Source: Draconibacterium orientale (GTDB lineage Bacteria > Bacteroidota > Bacteroidia > Bacteroidales > JAADGE01). Taken from it: 43,471 nt of DNA. The translations under genes were made by a program, and so were the position numbers. Below, piece after piece: positions 27,001-37,220 of this stretch. Below the pieces are notes generated by a model that was not told where the DNA came from, searched no databases, and worked only from the letters and a program-made list of their open reading frames with translations. Where the stretch lies: assembly GCA_020721645.1 (NCBI GenBank), contig DYMH01000017.1, positions 1-43,471 on the forward strand, in the 5' to 3' direction. How positions within the stretch are numbered: the first letter of the stretch is position 1; every line of letters begins with the position of its first letter.

Positions 27001-30000
27001 TTGGATAATAATTTTTTTATTGATTGTCGTACCGTTTTTTCTTTTCAGTTGAACGAAATAGACACCCTGAGCTTGATTTTCAATGCCAATCGATTGATTT
27101 TCATTGTTCAACACGGTTTGATAACAGATTTTTCCTGCAATATCCGTCAGTGTTATTATTCCGCCAAGATTATTTTTCCCGCAGAGAATGGTGAAATTAT
27201 CGTAAGCCGGATTCGGAAAGACTGAAAAATCGAAATTTTCTTGGCTATCAATATTTGTTGATAATTTTTGAAATACCAATTCAAAACGATTTAAAAAGTC
27301 TCCTGTTGCGGTTTCAAACGAATATGCGGTTCCTGTTGGCATTTCAATGTATTTGTTTTCGGTAATATCGTGTAAATAAACTGTATAATTATCGAAATTA
27401 TTTTCAACACTCGTTATTTGATATTTTCCGTCTGTACCGAAATAAACGCCTAAAGGTATTATTTCAGCTTCGGTAAATTCGGGAAGTGAGTTTATTGCAT
27501 AAACTATTGTCTGTTCGTTGTTTACGGAATAAATTTGGGGTTTGGATTTATCCCAAGCAAACATTTTATAAGCATCGTATCGCGCATCGTGTTCGGTTGT
27601 AACATCTGTGGGTAAAGTACGAATTACAGTTTCATCGATAAAATCGCCTGTTGAGACATTAATTTTTATTAAATTCGGAATCCTTTCTGTCGATTTCCAA
27701 TACATTTGGTCATTGTGAGATTTTGCAGTAATTGGTATTGTAAATGTTGAAGCATGTGTCAATCCGGTATTTATCGTTTTTACCATGAATCCTTGCCCGG
27801 AGGGTGCGTAACGGGAACCGCCGTTTACTGATATACCCACGTTGTACGGGGGCAATTGAGTTCCGTCTCCGGATTGCATATAATATTTGTAATTTGAGCT
27901 CGCCCCATCGTAATAATAAATTCCGCTTTCAATCCCGTTCAAAATTACTTGATCCCAATCAAAAGACGACGAATACGGATTTCCGACCAAATTCCAACCG
28001 TCGAAATAATCTCTTGTTTGAGTTACCCCGTTTCCAATAACGACGGAACTTACCGAGTAATTCACATCAAACACTTTTTGATCAAATTCCAAATTCCCTC
28101 CGGTTTGAATATAATTTTTATCGGGCGAATTGTAACGATTAAATAAAAACCCTTTGTCGGTTCTTGTGTTGCCTGCTCCCACTTCCGAAGTCCAGCCCGA
28201 AGTTCCGTAAATGACTGTTGTATTCCAATAATCTTCATTGGCTTCGTTGTATGAATAAAAATTGTAATTTGTGTTCGCTCCTTCTGTTGTGAAAACAGTT
28301 TTTGGAATAGCATTTAATGAAGGAAACATCAAATGCCAACGATTTCCTGTAACAAATCTTTCAACAGTAGCCTCAACACCCGAATTGTTCAAAATCAAAG
28401 AACCATCACCGCTTGCATCTGATTTTACAATCAATCCCGCAGCTCCGACATTATTTGTCAGTGTTCCGCTTACGGTCATTTGTCCGTTTGTAGCGATTTG
28501 CACATTTGCACCGGCATCGATTGTCATGTTATGGCACACGGCAGTTGTTGCTCCATCATGGACGATTGGATAATTTGGGCATGAAGCCGGTATTACAATA
28601 TCATCGAGAGCGGTTGGAATGTTTTCGGGAGTCCAATTTGTAACATCTTGCCATTCGGAACTTGCGGAGCCGTCCCAAGAAATACAGATAATTACGCGAC
28701 CGTTATTCCAAGTTGCCGGAATTTCTTCGGGTATTGCATTGGATAACTCCCTTAAAGTAGGCGTATCCGACCAAATAACGGGTGCTATGCCGGTTGCTCC
28801 GGACAAGACATTAAAATTGGTATTAAAAAACAATCCGGAAACAATTTCAATTTCACTCGGATAATCGTTGTACGAAAAGGAAAGAGTCCCATTTGCGGCA
28901 TCATTGACAATAATCAGCTCAGCTGAGTTAACATCCGCATCCCAATCGGAACAATTAATGTAAGATAACCTTGTTTCGTCATAATCAATCGTCCACTGAA
29001 ACCCCACTAAACCGGTAACGCTTACCGCATTAACCGGAACCGAAACGGGCAAACCGGCAGTTCCGGATACTTCTTCGATTGTTAAAATAGGATTCGTGGG
29101 AACGGTTATCGTAACGCTGCCGTCAATCCATGTTGCAGAGATAGCGGCAGGAACGGAGTTCGACAATTCACGCAAGGTTGGTGTATCCGACCAGATTACA
29201 GGTGCTATGCCGGTTGCTCCTGCCAAAACATTAAAATTGATATTAAAAAACAATCCGGAAACAATTTCAATTTTATTCGGATAATCGTTGTAAACAATTG
29301 ATAATCTGCCATTTGTCGCATCATCAACAATATACAATTCAGTTAAATTAACACTTGCATCCCAATCGGAACAATTATTGTAAGATAACCTTGTTTCGTC
29401 ATAATCTACCGTAAACTGAAATCCGACCATATCCGTAACATTCGAGGCATTTACGGGAACTGTAACCGGTAAACCTGCAACGCCGTTCACATCGTCAATA
29501 TCTAAAACAGTTGCCGATGCAGGAGTAATTGTTACGCTGCCGTTGTTCCATAAAGCACCGATGACTTCGGGAACGGAATTCGATAATTCGCGCAAAGTGG
29601 GAGAATCAGACCAATCAACTGCTGCGGAGCCCGATGCACCTGCCGCGATGGTAAAATTGATGTCGAAATATTTTCCATCGGCAATATTTATCGTTGCGGG
29701 ATATTCATTATAGGCGAAAGTCAATTTTCCGTTCAGTGCATCGTTTACAACAATTACCGCACTCGAAACAACATCGCCATGCCAATTCGAGCAATTGACG
29801 TATGTTAATTTTGTTTCATCATAATCCACGGTAAACTGAAAACCGACCAAATCGGAAATATTTAACGCCGTAACAGGAACAGCGACACTTGCCCCGGCTA
29901 TTCCCGTTACATCGGAAATGCTCAACTCCGGCGAATTTATCGTAATTGTTCCGTTGTTCCAAGTTGTAGGAATTTCCGCAGGTACGGAATTATTCAAATA

Positions 30001-30540
30001 CCTTGAAGTCGGGTCATCTGTCCAAATTAATTCTGTTGTTCCTACAGCAGTCGATTTAATTTTAAAAGTGATATTAAAAAACAAACCTGCCGTTACATTT
30101 GTTCCTGATGCGGAGCTATACACGAAAGTAATTTTCCCCAACGTAGCCGGATTCAAAATATCGGGAGCAAGACCGCTGTACCAATCGCTGCAAGCGACAT
30201 ATTCCAGTTTTGTTTTGTCGTATTCTATTGTCCATTGATAGCCTGCCAAATCGGTAATATTCGACACGGAAACAGCAACTGTAACATTTTGTCCTTGATT
30301 TCCCGTTACATTTGCAAAAGTGAAAGTTGCGGGATTTTTGGGAGCTGAATATTGATAATTATTGAATGCCGGAGAATTAAAAATGATATTTTCTTGCCCG
30401 ATATTTTTGTTTTCCGTTTGGTAAACTAAAAATTTCTCGGGTATTTTTTCTTGTGAAAATTTTAACTGTGCGTTTGCCTGATAGAAAAAAAGCAAAGCAT
30501 ACAGTAAAAATTGATATTTTGTAATTATTTTTTTCATCAT
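26998..30540 (-). CDS. T9SS type A sorting-domain protein with four tandem cohesin-like modules
   Basis: Four ~140-aa repeats of the type (V/I)xDVxGxAGxxVxVPVxAxNVxDLVGFQFTVDYDETKLxYxNCSDW...LSFxYNDYP...SGxFFxINFxVxAGAxG...W(S/T)DxPTLRELSNSVPxxIxATWNNGxVTI; C-terminal FDFSVFPNPAYDNFTI...GVYFVQLKRKNGTTINKKIIIQ T9SS signal. Confidence 0.88.
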   Translation of the reverse strand: MMKKIITKYQFLLYALLFFYQANAQLKFSQEKIPEKFLVYQTENKNIGQENIIFNSPAFNNYQYSAPKNPATFTFANVTGNQGQNVTVAVSVSNITDLAGYQWTIEYDKTKLEYVACSDWYSGLAPDILNPATLGKITFVYSSASGTNVTAGLFFNITFKIKSTAVGTTELIWTDDPTSRYLNNSVPAEIPTTWNNGTITINSPELSISDVTGIAGASVAVPVTALNISDLVGFQFTVDYDETKLTYVNCSNWHGDVVSSAVIVVNDALNGKLTFAYNEYPATINIADGKYFDINFTIAAGASGSAAVDWSDSPTLRELSNSVPEVIGALWNNGSVTITPASATVLDIDDVNGVAGLPVTVPVNASNVTDMVGFQFTVDYDETRLSYNNCSDWDASVNLTELYIVDDATNGRLSIVYNDYPNKIEIVSGLFFNINFNVLAGATGIAPVIWSDTPTLRELSNSVPAAISATWIDGSVTITVPTNPILTIEEVSGTAGLPVSVPVNAVSVTGLVGFQWTIDYDETRLSYINCSDWDADVNSAELIIVNDAANGTLSFSYNDYPSEIEIVSGLFFNTNFNVLSGATGIAPVIWSDTPTLRELSNAIPEEIPATWNNGRVIICISWDGSASSEWQDVTNWTPENIPTALDDIVIPASCPNYPIVHDGATTAVCHNMTIDAGANVQIATNGQMTVSGTLTNNVGAAGLIVKSDASGDGSLILNNSGVEATVERFVTGNRWHLMFPSLNAIPKTVFTTEGANTNYNFYSYNEANEDYWNTTVIYGTSGWTSEVGAGNTRTDKGFLFNRYNSPDKNYIQTGGNLEFDQKVFDVNYSVSSVVIGNGVTQTRDYFDGWNLVGNPYSSSFDWDQVILNGIESGIYYYDGASSNYKYYMQSGDGTQLPPYNVGISVNGGSRYAPSGQGFMVKTINTGLTHASTFTIPITAKSHNDQMYWKSTERIPNLIKINVSTGDFIDETVIRTLPTDVTTEHDARYDAYKMFAWDKSKPQIYSVNNEQTIVYAINSLPEFTEAEIIPLGVYFGTDGKYQITSVENNFDNYTVYLHDITENKYIEMPTGTAYSFETATGDFLNRFELVFQKLSTNIDSQENFDFSVFPNPAYDNFTILCGKNNLGGIITLTDIAGKICYQTVLNNENQSIGIENQAQGVYFVQLKRKNGTTINKKIIIQ
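28685..30340 (-). repeat. Tandem cohesin-module coding repeat, four units of ~414-423 bp
   Basis: Unit ends recur at ~29941, ~29526, ~29106 and ~28686 (GTAATTGTTACGCTGCCGTTGTTCCA-type); modules 3 and 4 share long nucleotide identities such as GCATCCCAATCGGAACAATTA(A/T)TGTAAGATAACCTTGTTTCGTCATAATC. Confidence 0.88.
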
Positions 30541-30601
30541 TGAAGATATCGAGTTATCGATTTATAAGTTGATTAAATCGGCTTAGAGTATAAAAAATAA
30601 A

Positions 30602-30638
30602 AAATAGTTCGGACTCATAAAAAATCCGAACTATTTAT
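30602..30638. terminator. Strong 12-bp hairpin between the subtilase and cohesin-repeat genes
   Basis: AAATAGTTCGGA-ctcataaaaaa-TCCGAACTATTT. Confidence 0.8.
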
Positions 30639-30645
30639 AGAATAT

Positions 30646-33600
30646 TTATTTAACTACGGTAAATTTTCGAATGGCAATGTCATTATTTTTCGAAATTTTA
30701 AAATAGTATGTTCCTGCGGCAAGTTTTTCAATGTTGATTTTTTCGGTAATGTTATTGGAAGCGACCGTAATAACTTTATTTCCTGTTATTGTATAAATTT
30801 CAATTACGGAATTCTTAACATTCGTAACATTAATAAAACTATTTGCCGGATTCGGATACAAAACAATTTGGTCTTCTAATTTTTCGATGCTTGATGTACT
30901 CGGACTGAATGAAGGCATTCCGAAAGTGATGTTCGAAATAACATTGTCGTTATAATCACCAAATTCGCCGTGAATATTAGCCGAAAGTGCTGTTTCACCT
31001 GATAATTGACCAACGTAACCTTTAATTACCAGCAAATTATCATCAATTTCGTAATCAGAGGCATTTAAAGTTGAAAACATTATGCGTAAAACCCCATCGG
31101 ATACATTGAATAACATTTCGTTATTGTTATGTGCCATGCTCACTCCGATTATTTCAAATTCCTCGGTATTAAATGGTATAACCAATGTTACGGAAGACAA
31201 ATCCGAAATTTGAGTTTTCAAATTCACGGGTATCTCAAAATAATCACCTTCATCGGCAAGAATGGTTCCGATATTTTCAACGGGAATTGTTTCAAAAGAT
31301 TTAGTTCCGCCGAAGTAAGACGTGTTGCCATCGCCGTAGCAAATTGCTTGTACGTCTTTTGATACATTTGCTCCGCTTACCGTTAACGCTCCATCGGAAT
31401 ATGCCCAATTGCCTGCTGCAAATGATGAAATCATGGTAGCAATTCTTTGCAAAATCAGAGTCATATCAGCGGTATTCAAAGCACCGTCGGCATTGACATT
31501 TCCGGCAGTGAGTTTCAAACCGGAAAGTAATGTGATTCCACCAATATGTTTTTTATAAACCGTAACGTCCATCGAGGTAACACCCGACCATGCCAAGGCT
31601 ACATTTGGCGAAACACTGTAAGTACCGTCTGCAATGTTTGTAAATTCGTAATAACCGCCTGCATTAGTTGTAGCTGTGGCAACGACAGCGGGAACTGTGT
31701 TTTTCAATTCAACTGTTTCGTTATTCAAAACGGTTTGTGCAGTGTTATCATATTTCAAATAACCGGAAACCGTGTAGCCCGAAGCTCCGGTAACAGTAAC
31801 AGTAACGCTTTGGCATGTCGAAGTTCCGCAACCGTTTGTCCATGCTCCGTAGTATGTGGTTGTTGAAGTTGGGGAAACCGGACTTGTTACGACTGTACCA
31901 CCGCAAGAACCAGAGTACCAAACAAAACTATCACCTGAACCTCCTGAATAAGATAGTACAGAACTTTCACCACTTGCAATAGTTGAAGGTGTAGCAGTAA
32001 CTGATGTTGGGGCTGTTGGTAAAGGATTAACAATCATGTCAATTTGATTACTTGTTGCTGTAGTTGGACTTGCACAAGTAGCATTTGAAGTCATTACACA
32101 TGTTATAACATCGCCATTTACAGGTGTGTATGTATAAGTTGAATTTGTTGCTCCTGAAATATCAACGCCGCCTTTTTTCCACTGATAAGTTGGTGTGCCT
32201 CCGTTTGTTGGTGTTGCTGTATAGGTTACAGAACTTCCAGCACATGTTGGATTTGCATCGGCAGCTATACTTACACTTACGGCATTTGTAGCATTTACGG
32301 TAATTGTTATAGTATAATTAACGCTATTGCAACTTTCCGAACTTCTTGTAACCGTTAAATTTGCATTGTAAGTTCCGGCTGCAGCACCGCCCGGTACTGT
32401 TATTACAATAGGACTTGCAGGTAAAGCTGCTAATGTAACATCTGCAAAACCTTGTCCTTCGGCAGTTACATCAAAATCAATACTGTATTGGTCGGGTGTC
32501 TGGGTCGTTGCTGAGTAAGTTAAATCAGCTGTTGTTGTACCTTGACAAACACTTGGGTTTGAACCGAGCGTGATGGTTGGCGGAGTACATGCAACAGCAG
32601 TTTTTGAGGCTTGCAGTGTGTTTCCGTAGCAACCTTGATTTACGAAACCACCGTTTGGAACAGGTTCATTTGCAACGGTTCCCGTTGCTTTGTCAATTGA
32701 TGGCGAATTTAAAGATAAATCGTTTGTCCAAGTTCCGCCGGAAGCTGAGGTCGGCGGCCATGCACCGCCGTTGTATGAACCGGCTGTTGATTTTAAGTGA
32801 AAATCTGTTGTGGCATTGACAAATAACGGGTCGCTCGAAATATCGGAAGCTCCGCCGAAAGCAGCAACTGTTACAGCGGCAGCACCGTTATAAATTGGTG
32901 CAGCACCTGCATCGGTTGTGTAATAATTGTTGAATGAAGATGTTAGTGTATTACCGCCCGTATTTAATGCGTAATAATTTGCATTACCGGTTTTTGCGTA
33001 AGCAATGTTATTTTTAATTACAGTAGGCGTGCCTGATTCAACGTAAATGCCGGAACCTGTAATAACATCCGGTAAAAGATAATATATTTTTATTTGCCAT
33101 GATGATAATGTTCCTGTTGTTCCTGATGCATCATCATAAACTCTTAATCTCCAAGTACCATTACTTTGTTTTCCGATAAAACTAGATAATGTACCTTCCG
33201 GTTTATATGTACCTGTAAATGGAACTGTACCGGCAGTAATTAAAGTTGCGGCATCATCATCAAAATTTGTATTTGTGTAATTATTTCCGTTAGCACCATT
33301 ATCAGTACTTAATTCAACTTCAGTTGCATCAGGATGTTGTATATAAATATCTAGTTGGCTATCTGTACTATGAGTAATATTTAAACCCAACACTTCAATT
33401 TCTGTAATTGTTTGATTTATTGGCACATTAATATCAGCATAAACACTTGTTAAATCGCTAACAGTAACACTACCGGAAAATGAATATGTTGAAGATGTTT
33501 CTGAACCGGGCACAGAATTACCATTTCCATAAACCGTATTATTTTCAATAACAGCACCATTTGAAATAAGAATATGAATTCCATGAGTAGCATTGTTATA

Positions 33601-36600
33601 GCACAAGTTATTTTTTATAACAGAATTAAAACTTGCATTAATACCGGCAGCACTTGCGTTGTATGATTTGTTGTAGGAAATAATATTATCGGTTTCCTGA
33701 ATGTAAATATTATCGCTTGTAGCACCATAAACTGTAAAGCCGGTTAAGGTAGTGTAAGGTACATCAATATTAAAACCGTAAGTATTTCCGGTTGCATTAA
33801 CAATTGCGACTTCTCCTGTATGGTTTTGAATAACTAAGCGATTTGCAGAAGTCGGATTTAACGATGCAGAAGGAACAATTTGTTCGGCATAAGTACCGGC
33901 GTAAACGTCAATGGTTTTTGTTCCAGCAAGCTGTCCTGCATCGAAAGATGTTGCACCATACCACGCAAATAAACCGTCTAATGCACTTTGTATTGTGGTA
34001 TGATAATCAGTACCACCTCCAACAGGAATTGTATTACGGATTTGTAATGACATTGTGTATGTATCAGAACCACTTGCTGTTGTTACAGTTAAGGTATTAT
34101 TGGAATAAACGCCTGCGGGAAAAGTAGCAGATATTGAAGTTGCTGTATTTGTGTTGATTGTGGCTTCAATGCCTGCAATATTTACAGAAGTCGCATTTAA
34201 TAAATCAGTACCATCTATGGTTATTGTAGCACCTTTGTCTTTAAAGAAACTTGTAATACTTACACCTGTAATACTTGGTGGACCTGCAAGTGTAGTAAAA
34301 CTCACATTATCGCCGTAAGCAGTACCTGAGCTGTTGATTGCATAAGCTCTGACATAATATGTAGTGCTTGAAGTTAAAGGCGACATTAAAACACCTGAAA
34401 ACACACCTAATCCGGAACCTGAAATAACTTTGTTATCAGCAGTTGTCGGGTTAATAGTTGTTCTGTAAACAATACCACGTTCGGTAACAACACTTGAACC
34501 AATATTTGTAACTTCACCGCTACCATCTGCACTTGTTCCTGTAATTGATGCAACAGTTCCGGTTGTAACTTGTGGCAGTACAACAACAGAAGTATTTGAT
34601 ATATTAATATCATCTAACGTAGGAGCATAAGCATCTGTCATATTATATGAATGCCAACCTAAGTAATAAACATTGTCAGAAGGAACTGTAAATGTTTGTG
34701 TTTTTTGAACCCAACTAGTTGTGGGAGTATAAGCAGCAGTTAATGTTGTTGTCATTGAAGCTGCCGTAGGCGATGTACCAATGCATAATTTTATAGTTTC
34801 CGGTTTGGATTGAATCATTCTTACCCAGTATGAAACTGAATAATTTTGACCTGCTTTAAGATATAAACAAGGAGAATAAATCCAATCATTCGCATGTGAA
34901 TCTCCTGCTCCGGCAAACTGAATAGCAAACCCTGTTCCTGTATGTGCAAACCCTGCATCTTGATAAATATACCAAATTCCTTGTCCGCCATCACCATTAA
35001 CATCTTCTTGGCTCCAGCCGATAGCTTCTAAACTTCCGGCTTCAAAACTTGTAGAATAAGCATCTCCGGGAGTACTTAAATCAACATTAACGGGAGAATA
35101 TTGTCCTAAATAAGAGTTATTTGCACTATTTTCATCGCCTGTTACACTTAAATTTGTAGAAATTGTATAAATTTCGCCGTTTATTGACATATCTGCATAA
35201 ACAGTAGTTGTATTAGAATTACAAGCAGCAATACTTCCTATGGTATAATTTCCATTACCTACCAAAGAATTATCAGCTTTTCTAACTTCCCAAACAACCA
35301 AAACATTTGATAATGTGGTGCTACCTAAGTTTGCAACTTTAATGTCAATAGAAGTATTATTTGAATAATCGCAAGAAGTACCTTGTGGCTTTGCACTTAC
35401 AAGCGAAGCATCTGTAGTTGCTGACTTAATTCCTGTAACAATTAAAGTATAGTTTTGGGAAGCAGTTAATGTACCTTTATGAGAAACTGTAATTGTATAA
35501 ACAGTTCCGCAAGTTGGACTTGCAATGTTAATTCTTTCATAAGGGTCAACAATATTATCTCCGGTTGTGTTTGTTGTGATAGAAGTTAATTTGAAAGGAT
35601 AATATGTGCTTGCCGATTGAGTGATTCTGATATCTAGGTCATTTTTTAAAACAGGAGTTTTATCATTTGTGCCGGTTCTTAGAGTACCGGCAGGGTCTGT
35701 CCAGCATATTGAAGCTTTTAAATCTTCTATACCACTTGCTGTAACGTTGATATTGTAAGAACTACCTTGTGTTAAAGTTAATTCTCTAATAATAGTTTCA
35801 ACTTCATTATTAGTTATAGTTTCGGCTGCTTTTTTGGCATTTAGTAATCCCCAGCCATAAACAGCATCGGGTCCTGCAGTACCAGCGTCATCGGCGGTAT
35901 GAAGAACTAAACCTTTTAATGTAGCCGCACGCATATAATTAGCATAAAGAGAGTTGTAATACTGTTGTAAAATTAACAATGTACCTGTTGTATTTGGCGA
36001 AGCCATTGAGGTTCCTGTAATAGAAGCATAAATATCATCAGCGGTTTCATAAGTTGAGTATAATTCAGTGCCGTTTGCTGTTATATCGGGTTTAATTCTG
36101 TAATCGTCAGTTGGTCCTTCACTACTTGAAGAGTTAATCGTAACAGAAATTAATTCGCCACCTTCAATTGTAGCATCTTGAGCATTTGCAATAACGAGAT
36201 TATTTTTTGCAGTTGCATGTCCTGAAAGTTTATCGTATAAAGTATTCCCATCCAAAGGTACTCCATTAGAAGTATTATCATCACCATCGTTTCCTGCGGC
36301 AACTACCATAAGATAATATGGTGCATTATACATAATACCATCAAAATCAACGGCATCTTGTCCATATTGACCAAACCAACCATCTGGTATACCGCTTGCT
36401 ACATATCCGTAGGAGTGATTAGAAACCAACATTCCGGCTGCCGCTTCACTTGTAACCTCAGCAACATCATCGTTCCACTCATATCCTTTACAATATGCTT
36501 GCGGTGCCATACCTTTGGCGTTTGCCACAAAACCTGAAGCAATCATTGTTCCTGTTACGTGAGCTGCGTGGAAATTTAAGCCGGCATCCGGGTCGCTCGG

Positions 36601-37062
36601 GTCTAATATTGTTAATCTGTTAGTTCCTCCCGCACCATCATATTCTTGGTGAGTTGTTCGTCCGTGGCCACCATCCCAAATATAAGTAGTCATTCCTTGA
36701 CCTTCAATATTTAGACCTAAACCGCCACCGTTATGTAAAAAATTGGTTCTCGTGGATCTGGCAGCATCAACATTATTAGTAGAGTAATAGATTGGAGTAC
36801 CATCTTCGGTAACACGCATCAATGAAAAAAACCTTCCATTTTCGGTATATTTTTCTTTCAACCCTTTTTCACCAGCCAATTTAAGTGCTTTTGCTTTGTC
36901 TTCTTTTGCTTCTTTTTCTTTTTTTACCGCAAATTCCTTCAAAAAAGAAACATTAGTGTTAGAGATAATCCTCTGCCGCTCCGCATCGGTTTGTGCAAAA
37001 AGTGCCTGTCCTGCTATCATCAACGTCAATGACACAACAAGAGTAAAAATTTTTATTTTCAT
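30646..37062 (-). CDS. Giant (2138 aa) T9SS-exported S8 subtilisin-like protease with accessory adhesion modules and dockerin-like domain
   Basis: S8 motifs HAAHVTGTMIASG and GTSMASPNTTG; choice-of-anchor-J-like, IPT/TIG (PPSITGVSITSFFKDKGATITIDG), beta-helix, P-domain, Ig/PKD-like; dockerin-like SGVTSMDVTVYKKHIGGI...NVNADGALNTADMTLILQRI; C-terminal IVLYPNPANSFINV T9SS signal. Confidence 0.9.
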   Translation of the reverse strand: MKIKIFTLVVSLTLMIAGQALFAQTDAERQRIISNTNVSFLKEFAVKKEKEAKEDKAKALKLAGEKGLKEKYTENGRFFSLMRVTEDGTPIYYSTNNVDAARSTRTNFLHNGGGLGLNIEGQGMTTYIWDGGHGRTTHQEYDGAGGTNRLTILDPSDPDAGLNFHAAHVTGTMIASGFVANAKGMAPQAYCKGYEWNDDVAEVTSEAAAGMLVSNHSYGYVASGIPDGWFGQYGQDAVDFDGIMYNAPYYLMVVAAGNDGDDNTSNGVPLDGNTLYDKLSGHATAKNNLVIANAQDATIEGGELISVTINSSSSEGPTDDYRIKPDITANGTELYSTYETADDIYASITGTSMASPNTTGTLLILQQYYNSLYANYMRAATLKGLVLHTADDAGTAGPDAVYGWGLLNAKKAAETITNNEVETIIRELTLTQGSSYNINVTASGIEDLKASICWTDPAGTLRTGTNDKTPVLKNDLDIRITQSASTYYPFKLTSITTNTTGDNIVDPYERINIASPTCGTVYTITVSHKGTLTASQNYTLIVTGIKSATTDASLVSAKPQGTSCDYSNNTSIDIKVANLGSTTLSNVLVVWEVRKADNSLVGNGNYTIGSIAACNSNTTTVYADMSINGEIYTISTNLSVTGDENSANNSYLGQYSPVNVDLSTPGDAYSTSFEAGSLEAIGWSQEDVNGDGGQGIWYIYQDAGFAHTGTGFAIQFAGAGDSHANDWIYSPCLYLKAGQNYSVSYWVRMIQSKPETIKLCIGTSPTAASMTTTLTAAYTPTTSWVQKTQTFTVPSDNVYYLGWHSYNMTDAYAPTLDDINISNTSVVVLPQVTTGTVASITGTSADGSGEVTNIGSSVVTERGIVYRTTINPTTADNKVISGSGLGVFSGVLMSPLTSSTTYYVRAYAINSSGTAYGDNVSFTTLAGPPSITGVSITSFFKDKGATITIDGTDLLNATSVNIAGIEATINTNTATSISATFPAGVYSNNTLTVTTASGSDTYTMSLQIRNTIPVGGGTDYHTTIQSALDGLFAWYGATSFDAGQLAGTKTIDVYAGTYAEQIVPSASLNPTSANRLVIQNHTGEVAIVNATGNTYGFNIDVPYTTLTGFTVYGATSDNIYIQETDNIISYNKSYNASAAGINASFNSVIKNNLCYNNATHGIHILISNGAVIENNTVYGNGNSVPGSETSSTYSFSGSVTVSDLTSVYADINVPINQTITEIEVLGLNITHSTDSQLDIYIQHPDATEVELSTDNGANGNNYTNTNFDDDAATLITAGTVPFTGTYKPEGTLSSFIGKQSNGTWRLRVYDDASGTTGTLSSWQIKIYYLLPDVITGSGIYVESGTPTVIKNNIAYAKTGNANYYALNTGGNTLTSSFNNYYTTDAGAAPIYNGAAAVTVAAFGGASDISSDPLFVNATTDFHLKSTAGSYNGGAWPPTSASGGTWTNDLSLNSPSIDKATGTVANEPVPNGGFVNQGCYGNTLQASKTAVACTPPTITLGSNPSVCQGTTTADLTYSATTQTPDQYSIDFDVTAEGQGFADVTLAALPASPIVITVPGGAAAGTYNANLTVTRSSESCNSVNYTITITVNATNAVSVSIAADANPTCAGSSVTYTATPTNGGTPTYQWKKGGVDISGATNSTYTYTPVNGDVITCVMTSNATCASPTTATSNQIDMIVNPLPTAPTSVTATPSTIASGESSVLSYSGGSGDSFVWYSGSCGGTVVTSPVSPTSTTTYYGAWTNGCGTSTCQSVTVTVTGASGYTVSGYLKYDNTAQTVLNNETVELKNTVPAVVATATTNAGGYYEFTNIADGTYSVSPNVALAWSGVTSMDVTVYKKHIGGITLLSGLKLTAGNVNADGALNTADMTLILQRIATMISSFAAGNWAYSDGALTVSGANVSKDVQAICYGDGNTSYFGGTKSFETIPVENIGTILADEGDYFEIPVNLKTQISDLSSVTLVIPFNTEEFEIIGVSMAHNNNEMLFNVSDGVLRIMFSTLNASDYEIDDNLLVIKGYVGQLSGETALSANIHGEFGDYNDNVISNITFGMPSFSPSTSSIEKLEDQIVLYPNPANSFINVTNVKNSVIEIYTITGNKVITVASNNITEKINIEKLAAGTYYFKISKNNDIAIRKFTVVK

Positions 37063-37220
37063 AATTATTGAGTTTAGAGATTAAACAAAAATTGAGTTAG
37101 GAATTTGATTCGGGTTCTCATAAATAATAATATAAAGTGTTTATTTTTTTCCAATTTAACAGGTTTACGTAATTTATTCTATTTTTGTTGCAAAATTATT
37201 ACACAATTCTATCTTTTTTC

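Noticed and set aside
28619-30238. Recurring plus-strand ORFs (28619, 29096, 29918) with similar peptides
   Set aside because: Antisense reflections of the tandem cohesin-module repeats.
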